The notes: generated by a model from the letters alone, not told the origin. A stretch of DNA of 64,000 nucleotides from Nocardia sp. NBC_00565 (GCF_036345915.1 NZ_CP107785.1:7564001-7628000), one strand, 5' to 3'; counted from the first letter of the stretch, positions 27,399-37,176 are shown. Program-made: numbers and translations.

Positions 27399-28435
27399 TT
27401 ACATTCCTTCGAATACGGCGGCAGATCGACCTGGGGTGCGCGTCCGACCAGCGCGCATATGAACGAGTCGACGAACGCTCCCGCCGGCACGTTGGCGTCG
27501 AGTTCCGGTCCGGTGCCGCTCAGATTCGCCCAGCTCCGCCATGGCACGGGGACGACCTGCAGGATGTTGCGCAACAGGTCGTCGTGCTGGCTCAGCGCCT
27601 GCATCATCGAACTCAGGTTGTCCAGCAGCGATCGAATCTCGGGCTGATCGTCCACGGCGATCGGGGTCAGCGTTCGAACCACGGAGGTGGTGGCCGACAG
27701 CAGATATTCGATCGACTGCCGACGTGACTGGAACTCTTGCAACACTTCTCGCCCCTGGGTGAACAGTACGGCCAAGTTCGCGTGTTGCATCTCGATCACG
27801 GTGGTCAGCTGGCTGGTGCTCGTGAGCAGGGAACCGATCTGATCGCGCCGTTCGGCGATCACAGTCGATAGCGTCATCACGTTCTGCATCACCGAAGGGA
27901 TCATTTGCGGCAGACCGTCGAGCTGAGTCGACAGCCGCGTCATGGCTTGCCCGACCTTGTCGGCGTCGACCTGATCGAAGGTCGTGGTGACATCCTCCAG
28001 TGCGGATTGCAGATTGTAGGGAACTTCGGTGTGCGCCAACGCGATCCGTCCATCAGGCAACGAGCCGGAACCTGCGGGCGACACCTCGATGAATCGATTC
28101 CCCAGCAACGTGGTGAGTTTGATCGACGCGGTCGTATCCGCACCGAGACGCACATCCGACTTGATGCTCATGGTGACGGTCACGCGGTCGCCTGCCAGCC
28201 GCAAACCGACCACGTGGCCGACCGGCACCCCGGCCACCGTGATCTGATCGCCTGCCTCGAGTTGGGCGGCCTGAGCGAAGTCGGCCTCCACTCGCCGTTG
28301 CCCGATGCCGAGCGAGTTCACTACCAGTGTGGCCGCGAGCACGACAACGAGCACCACGAGCGCGGTGACCCCGAGCCACACCGGGCGGTAGTTCTCGAGC
28401 GGTCGCAGCCGTGGCCGACGAATACGCGCAAACAT
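27395..28435 (-). CDS. mceC: Mce family protein, C position
   Basis: This 346-residue protein has a membrane helix at about residues 20-42, then an MCE domain with EAGDQITVAGVPVGHVVGL. The ATG at 28435 follows a GAGGTGCAGG leader and starts five bases after the mceB stop. The open frame upstream is the shadow of mceB. Two Cys near the C-terminus (FICAL, KECK) may form a disulfide as in other MceC/D proteins. Confidence 0.88.
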   Translation of the reverse strand: MFARIRRPRLRPLENYRPVWLGVTALVVLVVVLAATLVVNSLGIGQRRVEADFAQAAQLEAGDQITVAGVPVGHVVGLRLAGDRVTVTMSIKSDVRLGADTTASIKLTTLLGNRFIEVSPAGSGSLPDGRIALAHTEVPYNLQSALEDVTTTFDQVDADKVGQAMTRLSTQLDGLPQMIPSVMQNVMTLSTVIAERRDQIGSLLTSTSQLTTVIEMQHANLAVLFTQGREVLQEFQSRRQSIEYLLSATTSVVRTLTPIAVDDQPEIRSLLDNLSSMMQALSQHDDLLRNILQVVPVPWRSWANLSGTGPELDANVPAGAFVDSFICALVGRAPQVDLPPYSKECK

Positions 28436-28440
28436 GATTC

Positions 28441-29478
28441 TCACCTGCACCTCGCGGTGTGTTGGGCGGTACCGCTTGGCGAAATGGCATCGACGATTTG
28501 CGGAAGCAGCGGGCTCAGCCCAGGCAGGAGTGAGATGGTGACATCGCATATGTAGCCCTCGATGTACGCCCCGCTGTTGGAGATACGCGCCAGCCCCTTC
28601 ATCAACAGCGGAAGGTTCTCGCCCATGAACTCGAACTTGTTCTTGTTGTCCATGAAATGCTGGGCGAAGCCGGGGTCTCGGCTCAGGAACTCGCCCAAAG
28701 CGGGCTGATCGGCGGCGGCGATCTGCGATACCCGGCCGACCATTGCAGAGACCTGGTCCACCGAATCGAACAGCGGCTCCCGACGGGCGTTGAGGCCCTC
28801 GAACACCGCTCGCGACTGGTCGATCACGGTGGTGAGGTTCCCGCTCTGTGCCGCCAGGTTGCTGACGATGGTGGTCAGGTTGTTGATGACCTGGCCGAGG
28901 ATTTCGTCGGGTCCGACGAAATTCTGTGCCAGCGACGTGGTTTCGGCGATCAACGTGGCGACCGAGCCGTTGTCGCCCTGCAACGCCTTGATCAGCGCGT
29001 CGGTGATGTTGTCGATCGCGGTGTGGTCAATGGTGGCGAACAACGGCTCGAATCCGTTGAGCAGATTGGAGATATCGAACGACGGCTCGGTGCGCTCGAC
29101 CGGAATCTGCGCGCCCGATTTCAGGGCGACGTGGTCACCGCGGGCACCCAACGCGAGACCGAGATACCGCTGGCCGATCAGGTTCTGGTAGGTCACCGAC
29201 GCCTTGGTGTCGCCGTAAACCACCTGATCGTCGCGGACCGAAAAGCCGACGCGCGCAAGGTTTCCGGTGAGCTCGATCGACTCGACCCGCCCCACCCGCA
29301 CCCCTGCCATCCGCACGTCGTCACCGGCTCGCAGACCCGAGACATTGGTGAACAGCGCCGAATACTCGGTCGTCGGGCCACTCACACCGCGTCCGAGCGT
29401 CACCACGACCGTCCAGGTCAGCACGACCGAGACCACTACGAAGACCACCAGCACAATCAGGGATCGTCGGAAATTCAT
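28441..29478 (-). CDS. mceB: Mce family protein, B position
   Basis: This 345-residue protein has an N-terminal transmembrane helix (about 7-30) and an MCE domain (about 38-115, VSGLRAGDDVRMAGVRVGRV), followed by long amphipathic helices that in Mce complexes build the lipid tunnel. The ATG at 29478 overlaps the mceA stop by 4 bases. Confidence 0.9.
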   Translation of the reverse strand: MNFRRSLIVLVVFVVVSVVLTWTVVVTLGRGVSGPTTEYSALFTNVSGLRAGDDVRMAGVRVGRVESIELTGNLARVGFSVRDDQVVYGDTKASVTYQNLIGQRYLGLALGARGDHVALKSGAQIPVERTEPSFDISNLLNGFEPLFATIDHTAIDNITDALIKALQGDNGSVATLIAETTSLAQNFVGPDEILGQVINNLTTIVSNLAAQSGNLTTVIDQSRAVFEGLNARREPLFDSVDQVSAMVGRVSQIAAADQPALGEFLSRDPGFAQHFMDNKNKFEFMGENLPLLMKGLARISNSGAYIEGYICDVTISLLPGLSPLLPQIVDAISPSGTAQHTARCR

Positions 29479-30788
29479 TTCCCGCCTCCCGCTGGATCAG
29501 GTGCGACGCTCACAGTCGTGCCGCGTGCCAACGGACCGAAAAGGATATCGGCGGCGGAATTGGGAAGCCCCCCGAGTATTTCCGCGATCTTTCGCTGCTC
29601 CTCTGGGCTGCCGACCGGCCCGATGTTCGGGCCCACAAGCGAACTCGGCGGCTGGAACGCACGCGGATCCAGACTGGAGGGAACCGCGGGGGAGTCGGCC
29701 GACGAGGTCGGCCCCGTTTGGCAACTGGGCGCAGCGAGTTCGCCGTAGCGTGGACAGTCCGCGCGCGTGTACTGCCGGTTCGGGGTCAACTGCACGATGG
29801 CCGCAGTCGACATGCGCTGTGTCTTCGGATCCCACGCTTCATTGGCCACGAGGCGCACGAGGTGCGTCACCGACCGGGTGATCTGCGGGAAGGTGCTCGC
29901 GCCGTCGCCGAGTGTAGCCATGACCGGCGAGATGTGTGTGGTGATGTCGAGGACTCGGTCGGTGTTGTGCTCGAGGGCTTCGTCGGCCGTGGTGAAGGTG
30001 TGCACCCCGCCGGACAACAACGCCGTCAGCTGCGCATTCTGCTGCGCCAGCGTCAGCATGGGCACCACCGCGTGGTGCAGCGCGTCGAGCAGATCCGGTG
30101 CGGCCGCCTGCACCTCGCGCAACGCGCCCGACAACGAGTCCAGGGTGGACGGCGCGGCGTCCGCGGACACGACGCCACGAAGACTCGCGACGATATCGCG
30201 CAACTGAGCAGCAGCGGCCGCGATCGAATCGCCCTGCCCGTTGGTCGCCTTGGCCAGTGTGGCGAGCATGCCCACCGCGGTATCCGCCTGGTCACGTCCG
30301 ACGGCGGCGACGACGCGGCGCAATTGGTCCAACGACGTCTGCAATCGGACCGTGGACAGGCTCCGGTCCTGCGCGATCTGCGCACCTGTCCGCAGCGGTT
30401 GTGCCGACCCGTTGTCCACCAGCTGAACCGAAGGCACCGCGAAGATGTTGCTCGGAACGACCCGCGCGGTCACCGTGTCGGGAATGCGACCCGCGTACTC
30501 CGGACCGAGTTGGATCCGAACGACATTCATACCGGGCTCCGGCGTGGGTTCCACCCCGCTCACCAGTCCCACCCGTATACCTTGAAACTTCACATCGGAT
30601 TTAGGCGGAAGCCCGTCGCCCACATTCGCCATGATCGCGGTCACCGTCACCATGTCGCGGAAGGCCCCGCGCGAATTCGCGATCATCGCCGTGACGGTGC
30701 CGGCGGCCACGGCCAGACAGCAAATCCCGGTCACCAGTAGTTGCGTCGCCGAAGGCCCTCGACCATCGGATTCGAATTCATTCGACAT
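29475..30788 (-). CDS. mceA: Mce family protein, A position; first gene of the operon
   Basis: This 437-residue protein has a transmembrane helix at about residues 18-38, an MCE domain (GLPPKSDVKFQGIRVGLVSG), and the DCPRYGEL motif near the C-terminus that marks MceA. The ATG at 30788 is chosen; a GTG at 30824 is possible. It opens a tightly overlapping operon mceA-B-C-D-E-F, mas, yrbEA, yrbEB. Upstream, at 30895-30912, is a TCCAGA direct repeat shared with the P450 promoter region. Confidence 0.88.
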   Translation of the reverse strand: MSNEFESDGRGPSATQLLVTGICCLAVAAGTVTAMIANSRGAFRDMVTVTAIMANVGDGLPPKSDVKFQGIRVGLVSGVEPTPEPGMNVVRIQLGPEYAGRIPDTVTARVVPSNIFAVPSVQLVDNGSAQPLRTGAQIAQDRSLSTVRLQTSLDQLRRVVAAVGRDQADTAVGMLATLAKATNGQGDSIAAAAAQLRDIVASLRGVVSADAAPSTLDSLSGALREVQAAAPDLLDALHHAVVPMLTLAQQNAQLTALLSGGVHTFTTADEALEHNTDRVLDITTHISPVMATLGDGASTFPQITRSVTHLVRLVANEAWDPKTQRMSTAAIVQLTPNRQYTRADCPRYGELAAPSCQTGPTSSADSPAVPSSLDPRAFQPPSSLVGPNIGPVGSPEEQRKIAEILGGLPNSAADILFGPLARGTTVSVAPDPAGGGK

Positions 30789-30883
30789 TTCCCTTACCTG
30801 CCTTAGCAGTGATGTCGTGCCCACTCCCTCGTGGATCTGGCATCACTGTGCCTCGGATCACTTTCAAAGAAGATAACACCCGA

Positions 30884-30912
30884 CTGGACAAGTATCCAGA
30901 ACATTGTCCAGA
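30884..30912. promoter_or_regulatory. TCCAGA-N6-TCCAGA direct repeat upstream of mceA
   Basis: TCCAGA at 30895-30900 and again at 30907-30912 (12-base period, spacer ACATTG), with an inverted half CTGGACAA starting at 30884 that pairs with TTGTCCAG (30904-30911). The same spacing and half-sites occur at 32669-32686. It lies about 100 bases upstream of mceA. Confidence 0.55.
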
Positions 30913-30956
30913 TTATCGTTTCGGTTATAGACGTCGAGGTGGGCCAGGTGCGGGAA

Positions 30957-31385
30957 TTACTGGCGCCCTTCGAGGATGTGGGCATAGGGGTCATGGTCCG
31001 GATCAACGTGTTCGGGCATGGGGTAATAGGTCTTGATCAGCAGGTTGCCCGCACCATCCCAGGCGAAAGTTTCGATGCTGTAGGCGGTATTGATATCGGG
31101 TTCGGTGCCGAAACGGTTCTCGCATACCCAGGCCATTTCGTTGCCGTTGACCTGGACAGTGATCATGGTGATCCGCAGCAAGTGCTGAAATAAATCCCAG
31201 GCATGGGTGGTGGCCGTGTCGAACCCGGTTTTTTCCTTTGTGCCGACCGGGTCGAACATCCGAACTTCGGCTGGCACGATAGCGCGCCAAGACGCGATCC
31301 ATTCGTCCCTCTTGCCGGTATTCCACAGCTCGGCGTGCCTCGCGGCATGCGCTAAGCGTGCTTCGCGACTGGGTATCTTGCTCAC
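30957..31385 (-). CDS. NTF2-like superfamily protein
   Basis: This is a 142-residue SnoaL/ketosteroid-isomerase-fold protein with no clear catalytic signature. The GTG at 31385 has AAAGGA eight bases upstream. It lies between the flavin-dependent oxidoreductase gene and the mce operon on the same strand, probably co-transcribed with the former (85-base gap). It could act on a cyclic ketone or lactone intermediate (inference). Confidence 0.7.
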   Translation of the reverse strand: MSKIPSREARLAHAARHAELWNTGKRDEWIASWRAIVPAEVRMFDPVGTKEKTGFDTATTHAWDLFQHLLRITMITVQVNGNEMAWVCENRFGTEPDINTAYSIETFAWDGAGNLLIKTYYPMPEHVDPDHDPYAHILEGRQ

Positions 31386-31470
31386 TATCAGGTCCTTTCG
31401 GCGATCCCGCGACAACCACCCGTGTGTCGAGCGGGTTCCACCACTGGGTCTCCGGAATGTTGGTTTGGTC

Positions 31471-32469
31471 TTAGCCGTGAAACGCCTTGGCGAACGACTC
31501 GATTTCCCCGGCGATGTCGGGACCGGCGGGGGTGTAGACGATCTCGGTGATGCCCAGCGCGGCAGAGTCGGCCACGGCGGCGCGGATATGTTCTGGTGAT
31601 CCGGTCCAGCCGTACTCCAGGATGGCCGCACCGGCCTCGCGGATGGCGGCGCGGTCACGGTCGGTCAGCGCGCACACATGCCCTTCGTGCACACCGAGAT
31701 GCAGTTGCCCCTCGCCACGTACTGCGTGTAGCCCCTCGAGCCACGTACCGCCGCCGGGCATCTCGGTGACGAAGTCGGGCGCGGCTTCATATACGGCGTG
31801 CCACATGGCGGCATACCACGGCCCGGCGGCTTCGACCACCCGGTCGCTGGTGTGGTCTTCGTCCGAGCCCAAGACAGTGCCTGACACGATCATCGCGGCA
31901 GGTCGGCGACCGTCCAGTTGTTGCGGTGGCGGCTGGCTCAGCAGCAGGCCGGCGGCGTCGACGTCCTCGGCGACCGCCATTCCCTTGGGGCCGCTCGGCG
32001 CTACCCACAACGGTGTCCGCAGGGGCCGGTCGGGGGCCCACCCCGGCAGCTGCAGCATCTGGCAGGCAGCACCGTCGATGTCCACGACATCACCGTCGAG
32101 CAGGCTGGCGACCTGTCGGAGGTAGGCGCTCACCGCCGCCCACCGCATCGGCTTCTGGCCCATGGCGCGGCGAGCCGTGAAACCGGTCCCAAAGGCGCAG
32201 GTCAGCCGACCTGGCGCCAGCTGCTCGATCGTCGCGATCGCCGCCGCGGTGACCATCGGATGGCGCAGCGCCGGAACAGCCACACCCGTGCCCACGCCCA
32301 GGTCGGAAGTCGCGTCGGCTGCTCGGGCCACCGCAATCCAGAGGTCGCCGTAGACAGCGGGGGAATCGAAGAGCCACAGCCGGGCGCAGCCGGCACCCTC
32401 GGCCGCCCGCGCGTACTCCGGGATCTGAGCACTGGGCGGCAACGCCACCGATAGCGAAAGCTCACCCAT
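31471..32469 (-). CDS. LLM-class (F420- or FMN-dependent) oxidoreductase
   Basis: This is a 332-residue luciferase-like TIM-barrel protein: ARAAEGAGCARLWLFDSP near the N-terminus, GVGVAVPALRHP and the APGRLTCAFGTGF barrel strands. Many actinobacterial members use F420. The ATG at 32469 has GGAGAG upstream and gives the expected N-terminus. It is divergent from the P450; the gap contains one 21-bp motif (32506-32526) only 37 bases from this start and the TCCAGA repeat nearer the P450. Confidence 0.8.
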   Translation of the reverse strand: MGELSLSVALPPSAQIPEYARAAEGAGCARLWLFDSPAVYGDLWIAVARAADATSDLGVGTGVAVPALRHPMVTAAAIATIEQLAPGRLTCAFGTGFTARRAMGQKPMRWAAVSAYLRQVASLLDGDVVDIDGAACQMLQLPGWAPDRPLRTPLWVAPSGPKGMAVAEDVDAAGLLLSQPPPQQLDGRRPAAMIVSGTVLGSDEDHTSDRVVEAAGPWYAAMWHAVYEAAPDFVTEMPGGGTWLEGLHAVRGEGQLHLGVHEGHVCALTDRDRAAIREAGAAILEYGWTGSPEHIRAAVADSAALGITEIVYTPAGPDIAGEIESFAKAFHG

Positions 32470-32505
32470 ACACACTCTCCGCGCTAGTCGTCTATCCAGC
32501 AGTTT

Positions 32506-32526
32506 GAAAAACAACGTTACCTTAAC
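32506..32526 (+). promoter_or_regulatory. 21-bp island motif, site 1
   Basis: GAAAAACAACGTTACCTTAA plus C. It is one of five sites sharing G1, A3, A5, A6, G11, T12, T17, T18 and A19. It lies 37 bases upstream of the LLM oxidoreductase start and 268 bases upstream of the P450. Confidence 0.55.
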
Positions 32527-32668
32527 ATGAATTCACCGAACACTCGATGGGTTCGGCGTGGCTGATCGACCACGCGCGGCCGAGTCCGGCGGCCCGCCAC
32601 CCGAGATCAGCACGCCGCCAGTCATCTCATCCACGGATACTTGCCCCCGCGTTCCTCTCGGTTTATAG

Positions 32669-32686
32669 TCCAGACATATGTCCAGA
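32669..32686. promoter_or_regulatory. TCCAGA-N6-TCCAGA direct repeat upstream of the P450
   Basis: TCCAGA CATATG TCCAGA at 32669-32686, followed by CAAGTGTTGACATTC, which contains a -35-like TTGACA. Period and half-sites match the repeat before mceA. The centre holds an NdeI-like CATATG palindrome. Confidence 0.55.
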
Positions 32687-32793
32687 CAAGTGTTGACATT
32701 CATGAATTTCGGTACACGGGTTCGGAAAATATGTGATGTGGCACGCGGACTGTGCAACCTCGCCACCTACGGCTCCCAAGGTAAGGACCTCGG

Positions 32794-34014
32794 ATGACCC
32801 AAGAGATCCCCGGAACATTGCTGCTCGATCCACAGGTCATCGATGACCCGTATCCCTTTTACCGTCGACTGCACGCCGAGGCGCCGGTGTGGGAAGTCCC
32901 CGGCACCGGGGTCTTCACTGTCAGCACCTTCGAGTTGGTTGCCGAAGCAGTTGGTCGTGTCGGCGACTTCTCGTCGAACATGACGAGCCTGCTATACCGC
33001 GACGATGCGGGCCTGCCCGCCCGCTTCAGCTTCGGAGACGCCGGCGGGCAAGTCTTGGCCACCGCCGACCCACCCCTGCACGCCATACACCGTGGGGCGG
33101 TTTTTCCCGAACTGGTGGCCAAACGGATGAGGGAACTCGAACCCGTCATCATCGATCTCGCAGACGGACTCGTGACCACGGCCCTGAACGACGGAACCGT
33201 CGAATTCATGGCCGCCATCGGCAACATCGTGCCCATGACGATGATCAGCCGCCTCACCGGCTTCCGTGACAGCAACCTCGACGATCTGTGGAATTCAGCA
33301 GTCAACGGGACGAGAATGCTGGGATCGACGCTCAGCTTCGACGAGCTCATCGAAATCGCTACCAGCGGCGACACGGTCCGGGCATGGATCACCGACCAGC
33401 TGTCCGCGGCACTGAAGGACCCCGGCGAGGACCTCCTCGGAGCCGTCGCCCGCAGCGTGATAGACGACGTGATGAGCGAACAGGAGGGCATGATCATCCT
33501 GACGACCCTGTTGAGCGCCGGCGGCGAGACCACTACGAGTCTGCTGGGCAACGCGGTGCGCATCCTGGCCGACAATCCCGAGCTACAAGAGCACCTCCGT
33601 CAAAACCCCGACCAGATCCCGACTTTCGCGGAAGAGGCGCTCCGTCTGGAGTCTCCCTTTCGCTATCTCATGCGCTCGGTGCCCAAGGACACCACACTCG
33701 GGTCCGCCGCGATCCCGGCCGGTTCCACGGTGCTGTTGCTCTGGGGTGCCGCCAACCGCGACGCAGCCGAATTCGAACGACCCGACGAGATCGATCTCGG
33801 ACGCCGCATCCCGCGACGCCACGTAGCATTCGGCCGCGGCATCCACACCTGTGTCGGTGCGCCGCTGGCCCGACTCGAGGCCCGCATTGTGCTCGGTGTC
33901 CTGCTGCAACGCACCACAAATATCACCCTAGAGCCGCAGCACCGGCCAAGCTGGGTAACCAGCCTTCTGGTAAGACGCCATCACGAGCTCCCGGTACGCC
34001 TCCAAGTCCATTGA
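32794..34014 (+). CDS. Cytochrome P450
   Basis: This is a 406-residue soluble bacterial P450 with the I-helix AGGETT (242-247; the usual acid-alcohol pair is E-T), the K-helix EALR (281-284), and the haem loop FGRGIHTCVG with the ligand Cys at 353. It would hydroxylate a hydrophobic substrate, for example at the terminal carbon of a side chain before CoA activation. It has no ferredoxin partner gene next to it. The ATG at 32794 directly precedes the family N-terminus. Confidence 0.92.
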   Translation: MTQEIPGTLLLDPQVIDDPYPFYRRLHAEAPVWEVPGTGVFTVSTFELVAEAVGRVGDFSSNMTSLLYRDDAGLPARFSFGDAGGQVLATADPPLHAIHRGAVFPELVAKRMRELEPVIIDLADGLVTTALNDGTVEFMAAIGNIVPMTMISRLTGFRDSNLDDLWNSAVNGTRMLGSTLSFDELIEIATSGDTVRAWITDQLSAALKDPGEDLLGAVARSVIDDVMSEQEGMIILTTLLSAGGETTTSLLGNAVRILADNPELQEHLRQNPDQIPTFAEEALRLESPFRYLMRSVPKDTTLGSAAIPAGSTVLLLWGAANRDAAEFERPDEIDLGRRIPRRHVAFGRGIHTCVGAPLARLEARIVLGVLLQRTTNITLEPQHRPSWVTSLLVRRHHELPVRLQVH

Positions 34015-34108
34015 AATAGCCGAACACGTCGTGCCGACGCGACAGGTACATAAGTGCGTCCGGCGGTCCACCTGATTCCGTTCAACTCCCGAACGACGGA
34101 GGAAGAAC

Positions 34109-34996
34109 GTGTTGTCGAGGTTTCCGCCCGATGAAGTGAATCGATTCGACAGGGAAGTGCTCATGAATCATCAGGAAGCACCACGCAGCGCCGTGGTCGT
34201 CATCGGCGTCGGCGCGATGGGGCTCGCTATCGCACGTCGCCTGGGCAGCGGGAGGCGACTATTGCTGGCCGACTATTCCGAGGTAAGCCTGGAAGCCGCC
34301 GCGGCAGCGTGCCGGGGCGAGGGACACACCGTCGAAAGTCACACCGTCGATATCTCCGACCGGGGTTCCGTCGTGAAACTCGCAGCCGCGGCGGCCGATC
34401 TCGGTCACCTCGACGCTGTCGTTCACACAGCAGGTGTTTCCCCCACCATGGCCACCGCCCGACAGATCTACGAGGTAGACCTGCTCGGCACCGCCCACGT
34501 GATCGACGCTTTCCTTGCAGTCGCATCCCCTGGCACCTCGCTCGTGTCGGTAGCCAGCATGGCCGGATATCTCGCGTCGCTATCGCCCGACTTCGAGAGA
34601 CACCTTGCCACCGTGGCCACCGATCAGCTCTTGAACCACAAAGGGATCGACCTCGATTCGTCGAACGCCGCCGAGGCCTACATTGTCGCCAAACGCGGCA
34701 ACCAACTGCGTGTGCAAGCCGCCGCGCACGACTGGGGAACCAAAGGCGCACGGCTGAACACCATCAGCCCCGGCGTGACCTCCACACCAATGGGCATCGC
34801 CGAACTCGCTGGTCCGACCGGCGCTTACATCCAGTCCATGATCGACCTCTCCGGTGCACGCCGGACAGGCACACCCGACGACATCGCCGCCACCGCCGCG
34901 TTCCTCACCGGACCGGAGTCATCCTTCATCACCGGCAACGACATACTGGTCGACGGCGGAGCGATCGCCGCACAACGATGGAACACCGGTAATTGA
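34109..34996 (+). CDS. SDR-family oxidoreductase with an atypical nucleotide-binding loop
   Basis: This is a short-chain dehydrogenase of about 277-295 residues. It keeps the catalytic Ser (VASMAG) and YIVAK, and ends SSFITGNDILVDGG. The first glycine motif is shortened: VVVIGVGAMGLAIARRL in place of TGxxxGxG, as in a subgroup of SDRs. A GTG at 34109 has a good GGAGGAA; an ATG at 34163 with AGGGAAG is the alternative. It follows the P450 by 94 bases and may share its transcript. Confidence 0.8.
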   Translation: MLSRFPPDEVNRFDREVLMNHQEAPRSAVVVIGVGAMGLAIARRLGSGRRLLLADYSEVSLEAAAAACRGEGHTVESHTVDISDRGSVVKLAAAAADLGHLDAVVHTAGVSPTMATARQIYEVDLLGTAHVIDAFLAVASPGTSLVSVASMAGYLASLSPDFERHLATVATDQLLNHKGIDLDSSNAAEAYIVAKRGNQLRVQAAAHDWGTKGARLNTISPGVTSTPMGIAELAGPTGAYIQSMIDLSGARRTGTPDDIAATAAFLTGPESSFITGNDILVDGGAIAAQRWNTGN

Positions 34997-35371
34997 TCTG
35001 GTTGATCCGACCCGTCCGAGCAGAGCTGCCATTTCCCCACGCGCGGGCACGCCGCCGGACCGTCCGCCGTCCGCGCTCACCACAGGATGCGCCCCTCATC
35101 GACCAAACCCTCGACGACTAGCGGCGACAACCCCGAAAACGCTACGCCAACAGCAACCTTCACCTCACACACCGACACATCGTGCCGCCGCTATCGGCAC
35201 CAGACGGCCACCCGAAAGTGCGACAGAGCCCCCGAGCGGCGACAGAGCCGTTGCATCTACAGCCCATCCGCTGGAGTGGGTCGAGTTCTGCGATCACCTG
35301 AATGAGGTTGCATCTCAGTCCAAAACGCGGATCTGATTACAACCGACCCACACTTGCCGAGATCAGATGCG
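34997..35371. other. Gap with no supported gene
   Basis: This 375-base stretch lies between the convergent SDR and PucR-type genes. Frames present are short and Arg/Pro/Ser-rich with no family likeness. No strong hairpin, operator or RNA gene was found. Confidence 0.5.
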
Positions 35372-36625
35372 CTACACGGGTTGACCAACTGTTCGGTAGG
35401 TGCGGGCCACCAGGGCCGAGCGTAGATACCACTGCCCGCGGGACTGGGTGGGGTTGAAGCCGGTGAGTTGGCCGATGCGTTTGCAGCGGTAGTCGAGGGT
35501 GTTGACGTGTATGCACAACTGGCGTGCGGTCCTCTGACGGCTAAGGTTGTTGCTGATATGTACACGTAGCGTTTCGAAGAGTTCGGGGTGCTCGTCTAGG
35601 GGGGCCAGGATCGCCTCGAGGCGGTCCCGCGCCGGGCCCGGGCGGGTCAACTGGTACTCGACAACGAGATCATTGAAGCGGTAAACCCCGCCGATCAGAT
35701 CCAATCGGTGCACCATGTCGAGGAGTTCGTGCGCTCGATGGGTCGCCTCGGGAATCGCGTCCGTCGCTGACCGCACCATGGCGGCACGGATGGATACCTG
35801 GCCTGCACGCGACAGGTGGGCGACGAGTTCCTCGACCCGATCGCCAGTGGACTGCTCCACCGGGATCAAGACCGTGCCACCGTCGGCACTGAGTAACGCC
35901 AGCGCTTGATCATCACACCGGAGGGCGAGCTCCGCCTGGATACGCCGCAGCTTGCGGCGCCCGACGACCTTGGCGTCCAGTTTCGTGATCAGTTCGTCGC
36001 GGTGCTGTGGGATAGCAACGGCCAGCACGAAATACGATGCCGCGATCGGGATTCCGTATTCGCGCGCCGCTGAGGAGATACCTTGCCCGCCGAGCAGAGC
36101 GGATGCCAGCGTGTGTACCGCCATGTGATGTTCACTGGCAACGCTGCGCAGTTCTCGCATGTAAGCCTGCGCGACGGTGGGGGTGATCCGATCGACGATG
36201 TCGAGGAACCGACGGCCGACGTCGAGCATGCTGGCGTAGTCGTCAGTCGTCGCGCCCATCACGATCAGGTCGAACGCCATCTTCAGCCCTTCGTGGACCG
36301 CATGGTGAATGGCCTCGATCGGGATACCCTCACGGGCCCACTCGGCGGCGGCCCGTTGCACCCGCTCGGACTCTTCCAGTAGATCTTCACCGTCGAGCAT
36401 GCTTGCTGCCAACTGCAGGCAAACCCTGGTAATCGTGGTGACTTCGCCGCCGAGGGCATCACCGGGCAGGGTTCCGCAGGGGGCCACATGGTCGACGAAG
36501 TGACTCACCATTTTCCGCGAGAGGTCCCGGACGTCGCGTAGCGGTTCCGACGCTGGATGCCCGGAGATCGTGATGTCGCGCCCGGGTGAGTCTCGGCGAA
36601 GATTCATCATCGGTTCGGTCGACAT
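35372..36625 (-). CDS. PucR/CdaR-type helix-turn-helix regulator
   Basis: This is a 417-residue regulator. The N-terminal helical region contains a RsbT-co-antagonist-like stretch, the middle a GGDEF-like sensor remnant, and the C-terminus the PucR helix-turn-helix (LFETLRVHISNNLSRQRTARQL then HVNTLDYRCKRIGQLTG). Such proteins often activate catabolic operons. The ATG at 36625 has GGAAAG upstream. Its target is not shown by the sequence; the TCCAGA direct repeats are candidates because they match no other regulator here. Confidence 0.85.
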   Translation of the reverse strand: MSTEPMMNLRRDSPGRDITISGHPASEPLRDVRDLSRKMVSHFVDHVAPCGTLPGDALGGEVTTITRVCLQLAASMLDGEDLLEESERVQRAAAEWAREGIPIEAIHHAVHEGLKMAFDLIVMGATTDDYASMLDVGRRFLDIVDRITPTVAQAYMRELRSVASEHHMAVHTLASALLGGQGISSAAREYGIPIAASYFVLAVAIPQHRDELITKLDAKVVGRRKLRRIQAELALRCDDQALALLSADGGTVLIPVEQSTGDRVEELVAHLSRAGQVSIRAAMVRSATDAIPEATHRAHELLDMVHRLDLIGGVYRFNDLVVEYQLTRPGPARDRLEAILAPLDEHPELFETLRVHISNNLSRQRTARQLCIHVNTLDYRCKRIGQLTGFNPTQSRGQWYLRSALVARTYRTVGQPV

Positions 36626-37176
36626 GAGCACTGCTTTCCGTGGCACCGTTGCAGAGTCAGTCTTCTGTGATTTCGATGACCCACCGCAGAGCCTGCTCTC
36701 ATTCAAATACAGCCGGTCTGGTTGAACAGATTTGCACACGGCAAAGGGCTCAAGGTGTCCTGCACCTGCGTATCGATCGAGACCGATAGGCCGTGCCGAT
36801 AGAAGGCGTCGCGAGCAAACTCATAAGCGATATCGAGGTCCGTGATATACGCGTGCATGCCGTCACTGAGCCATACACAGACCCGGCAAGGCCGTAAGAT
36901 TGCTTTATTCGAGTGCAGCATGTTCTGACTACTTCGCTGATCTGTGTCGGCTGGTACCGACGTGGTTGGGGACTATGGGCAGTTTGTGCCTAGTTTGTTG
37001 ATCCGATCCCCCATCGCTGCGGCAATTGATGGCAATGCCATCGGCGATCATTCTGCTTTTTACGGCTGCGGTACATTCTCGGCGTCACCCGAGCAGCTCT
37101 GACAGGTACGTTTACGCGCCGGACCAAGTCTTACCCCGGCTGCTCCATCTATCGGTGCAACGCACTAGGGCGTTGA
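36626..37176. other. Gap with no supported gene
   Basis: This 551-base stretch lies between the PucR-type gene and the end of the cupin/ligase gene. A 72-codon minus frame (36703-36921) lacks a ribosome-binding site and a family match. It probably contains the regulator's promoter; no clear motif is recognised. Confidence 0.45.

Noticed and set aside
36703..36921. 72-codon minus-strand frame upstream of the PucR-type gene
   Set aside because: No ribosome-binding site and no family likeness; kept only as part of the gap description.
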